A stretch of 7,874 nucleotides of DNA, taken from contig JAPLUJ010000295.1 of assembly GCA_026397695.1 (NCBI GenBank), positions 1-7,874 of the forward strand, given 5' to 3'. Under the pieces are notes generated by a model. That model made no database searches. It was not told the DNA's origin and saw only the letters and a program-made list of their open reading frames with translations. Of this stretch, positions 6,560 to 7,874 are shown in pieces (within the stretch, counting starts at the first letter, position 1; every line of letters starts with the position of its first letter). Made by a program: the position numbers and the translations under genes. The DNA is from Verrucomicrobiota bacterium (GTDB taxonomy: Bacteria; Verrucomicrobiota; Verrucomicrobiia; Verrucomicrobiales; Akkermansiaceae).

Positions 6560-6580
6560 GTTTGCAACCAATCTGCAAAC
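6560..6580. promoter_or_regulatory. 7-base inverted repeat upstream of the EF-hand gene, possible operator
   Basis: GTTTGCA (6560-6566) and TGCAAAC (6574-6580) are separated by 7 bases and lie 70 bases before the EF-hand start codon. Half-sites of this length with a centre spacing of about 14 bases are typical of dimeric repressor sites. There is no further evidence; it could also be an RNA hairpin in the leader. Confidence 0.3.
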
Positions 6581-6650
6581 CCGGTGTTTACCACGGTGTG
6601 ACGACTGCGCTGGTTGCGCATGGTCGCGACACCATAAATCAGCCACCAAT

Positions 6651-7148
6651 ATGAAAAACACCCCGATTATCGCAAGTGCCATCGTGAGTATGGCGATCAC
6701 CAGCACGCTGCCAGCCCAGAACCCCAACCCAGGGCGGCCACACCATGCCCGTCCGGGTTCCGCACTCCACGCCCGCCTGATGGAGAAGTTTGACACCGAT
6801 GGAGATGGCAAACTCAGCGAGGCTGAAATGGCGGCGATCAAGGCGCAGTTCCCGGACATCGTAGCGGAAATCATTGCCCGCTTTGACACCGATGGTGACA
6901 GTCAGCTCAGCGATGCCGAGAAAGCCGCCGCCAAGGAACAGATGAAGGCACGCCTCGAAGGCATGATCGCCAAACATGATACCGACGGTGACGGCAAAAT
7001 CAGCGATGCCGAGAGAGCCGCCGCCATGGAACAGATGAAGTTACGCTTCAAAGAGATCATCGCCAAATACGACACCGATGGTGACGGCAAGCTCAATGAG
7101 CAGGAACGCAAAGCCGCCAGAGCAGAGTTTCAAAAGTGGCTGCGCTGA
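6651..7148 (+). CDS. Secreted EF-hand protein with four calcium-binding loops
   Basis: This 165-residue protein starts with a signal peptide (MKNTPIIASAIVSMAITSTLPA, probable cleavage after A22). A short Pro/His/Arg-rich linker (24-40) follows, then four 12-residue EF-hand loops at 48-59, 79-90, 110-121 and 141-152. Loops 1, 3 and 4 read DTDGDGK(L/I)...E with all canonical acidic positions (1, 3, 5, 12). Loop 2 is DTDGDSQLSDAE, with Ser replacing the turn Gly at position 6. The loops are spaced exactly 31 residues (93 bases) apart and the linking helices (AAKEQMKARLEGMIAKH and relatives) are similar, indicating tandem duplication. Expected role: calcium binding outside the cytoplasm, as buffer, sensor or structural protein; no partner domain is seen. 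The frame extends upstream to 6507, but the signal peptide fixes the start at 6651. It ends 9 bases from the stop of the convergent gene. Confidence 0.9.
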   Translation: MKNTPIIASAIVSMAITSTLPAQNPNPGRPHHARPGSALHARLMEKFDTDGDGKLSEAEMAAIKAQFPDIVAEIIARFDTDGDSQLSDAEKAAAKEQMKARLEGMIAKHDTDGDGKISDAERAAAMEQMKLRFKEIIAKYDTDGDGKLNEQERKAARAEFQKWLR

Positions 7149-7157
7149 TTTTTTCTA

Positions 7158-7874
7158 TTACTTGGCATGGAACACGCGTGAGGCGGAGAGGGCGAAGTTT
7201 TCCGGGTCATACATGGACTCGACCTTGGCGGGGGGGGCGGTGGTCTGGCCGGCGAGGGTGCAGCGGGCGAGATAGGTGACAGTATAGGTGCCTTTGCGCC
7301 AGACGTGGTCGAGGAAGAAGACGGCGCGGTCGCTGCGGAGTTCCGCGTGGCTGATATTCCAATCGCTCTCACTGGTGCGCACGCCGAGGGCGCTCTTTTG
7401 CGATTGGAAGTCGGAGTTGACGGTTTCCAGCACCGCCGGGAGCAGATCCTCGATAACGAGATAACGGGTGTCGTCTTTGGGCAAGGTGACACGCAGGGAA
7501 ACCCGGACTAGATCGCCGAGCTTGGGATCAGTGAGAGGTTCGGCAGAACCATCCGGGTTGACGCGGTGATAGATGCGGTCGATGGACAAGCCGTTGTTAG
7601 AAACCGGTTGGAGCGGGGCGACCGGCGGCCTGGAGGCGACGCGGAGGCGGACAAACGCGTTTTGGTCGGCGTTGACATTGAGTTTCAGATTGGGCCCGAG
7701 CGTCAGGGTGCGGGTGGCGGTGGGATGGTCCGGAGAGAGTTGGATGGTTTCGGTTCCGTCGTGGGTATCGAGTTTCAGGGCGATGGATTTCGCGGGGTTT
7801 TTTTCATGTTGGGCGTAGCGTCCCATGGCGAGGATCGCCCAGCCATTGACCCAGGTATTGCGCCAGTGGCCGTA
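7158..7874 (-). CDS. Bacterial alpha-2-macroglobulin-like protein, C-terminal part
   Basis: The frame is open from the window edge and ends with TAA (complement of 7158-7160), giving 238 residues. It begins with GHWRNTWVNGWAILAMGRYA, typical of the last helices of the thioester (terpenoid-cyclase-like) domain of alpha-2-macroglobulins. A beta-rich region follows with LGDLVRVSLRVTLP and YLVIEDLLPAVLETVN, the usual 'gd.v.v.l.v....~yvvveD~lPaGfE' pattern. The C-terminal segment ends TYLARCTLAGQTTAPPAKVESMYDPENFALSAS, close to the common 'VE.MYdPe..a.S' ending. Bacterial members are periplasmic protease traps, often anchored as lipoproteins and paired with PbpC. The thioester site and signal peptide would lie beyond the window, so function of this copy cannot be judged. 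The ATG at 7826 is internal, not the start. The gene converges on the EF-hand gene. Confidence 0.88.
   Translation of the reverse strand, partial: YGHWRNTWVNGWAILAMGRYAQHEKNPAKSIALKLDTHDGTETIQLSPDHPTATRTLTLGPNLKLNVNADQNAFVRLRVASRPPVAPLQPVSNNGLSIDRIYHRVNPDGSAEPLTDPKLGDLVRVSLRVTLPKDDTRYLVIEDLLPAVLETVNSDFQSQKSALGVRTSESDWNISHAELRSDRAVFFLDHVWRKGTYTVTYLARCTLAGQTTAPPAKVESMYDPENFALSASRVFHAK

Larger units (their letters stand above)
6145..6650. other. 506-base non-coding region rich in short inverted repeats
   Basis: No frame in this stretch gives a protein with recognisable features. It separates the respiratory operon from the EF-hand gene and should hold the operon terminator and the promoter of that gene, but no clear -35/-10 pair could be assigned. 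Its main content is a series of short perfect palindromes (listed separately where strongest) plus weaker ones: GCCGC/GCGGC at 6287-6304, TGCGC/GCGCA at 6606-6620 and ATGGT/ACCAT at 6620-6635. A direct AACCGCT doublet lies at about 6386-6399. Confidence 0.6.

Noticed and set aside
6507..6650. N-terminal extension of the EF-hand gene
   Set aside because: A clear signal peptide starts at ATG 6651; the upstream translation has no secretory or domain features.
6338..6889. Minus-strand frame of 183 codons across the non-coding region
   Set aside because: Half of it is the shadow of the EF-hand repeats; the remainder has no recognisable protein character.
7118..7157. Intrinsic terminator between the convergent EF-hand and alpha-2-macroglobulin genes
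   Set aside because: There is a T-run after the EF-hand stop, but the only preceding stem (GCAG/CTGC) is four pairs and lies within the coding sequence.
1..7874. CRISPR array, insertion sequence or phage genes
   Set aside because: No spaced direct repeats of suitable length, transposase motifs or phage structural genes were seen; the only tandem repeats are heptamers and the EF-hand coding repeats.

Overview
The window looks like chromosomal DNA of a Gram-negative bacterium, most likely from the Verrucomicrobiota (inference). The reasons are an alternative complex III (ACIII) operon joined to cbb3-oxidase-like genes, a bacterial alpha-2-macroglobulin, moderately GC-rich codon use, and start codons with no visible Shine-Dalgarno sequence. 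No marker gene fixes the taxon.

Layout. Bases 1-6144 form one tightly spaced plus-strand respiratory operon that begins outside the window. Its order is: the 3' end of an NrfD-like subunit (actC, 1-117), actD (DUF3341, 150-704), actE (monoheme cytochrome c, 763-1419), actF (NrfD-like quinol-site subunit, 1440-2668, broken by a frameshift with an apparent internal deletion), a small one-helix protein of unknown function (2683-3096), a CcoN-like heme-copper oxidase subunit I (3124-4590), a CcoO-like monoheme cytochrome (4614-5321) and a CcoP-like monoheme cytochrome (5350-6144). Gaps between genes are 14-58 bases. Two of them are filled with tandem heptamer repeats.

Bases 6145-6650 hold no convincing gene but are rich in short perfect inverted repeats, including three hairpins back to back. 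A secreted protein with four EF-hand loops at an exact 31-residue period follows (6651-7148). Converging on it from the minus strand is the C-terminal part of an alpha-2-macroglobulin-like protein (7158-7874), cut by the window edge.

How the genes work together. In known systems ACIII oxidises quinol and passes electrons through its c hemes to a terminal oxidase encoded next to it. Here the adjacent 'oxidase' subunit I keeps the CcoN fold and one low-spin heme histidine. It appears to lack the CuB histidines, the high-spin heme histidine and the second low-spin ligand. The partner CcoO-like protein has Cys where the heme-ligating Met is expected. The module is therefore unlikely to reduce O2 itself. 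It could be a membrane cytochrome c relay or scaffold attached to ACIII, and this is the most interesting feature of the window.
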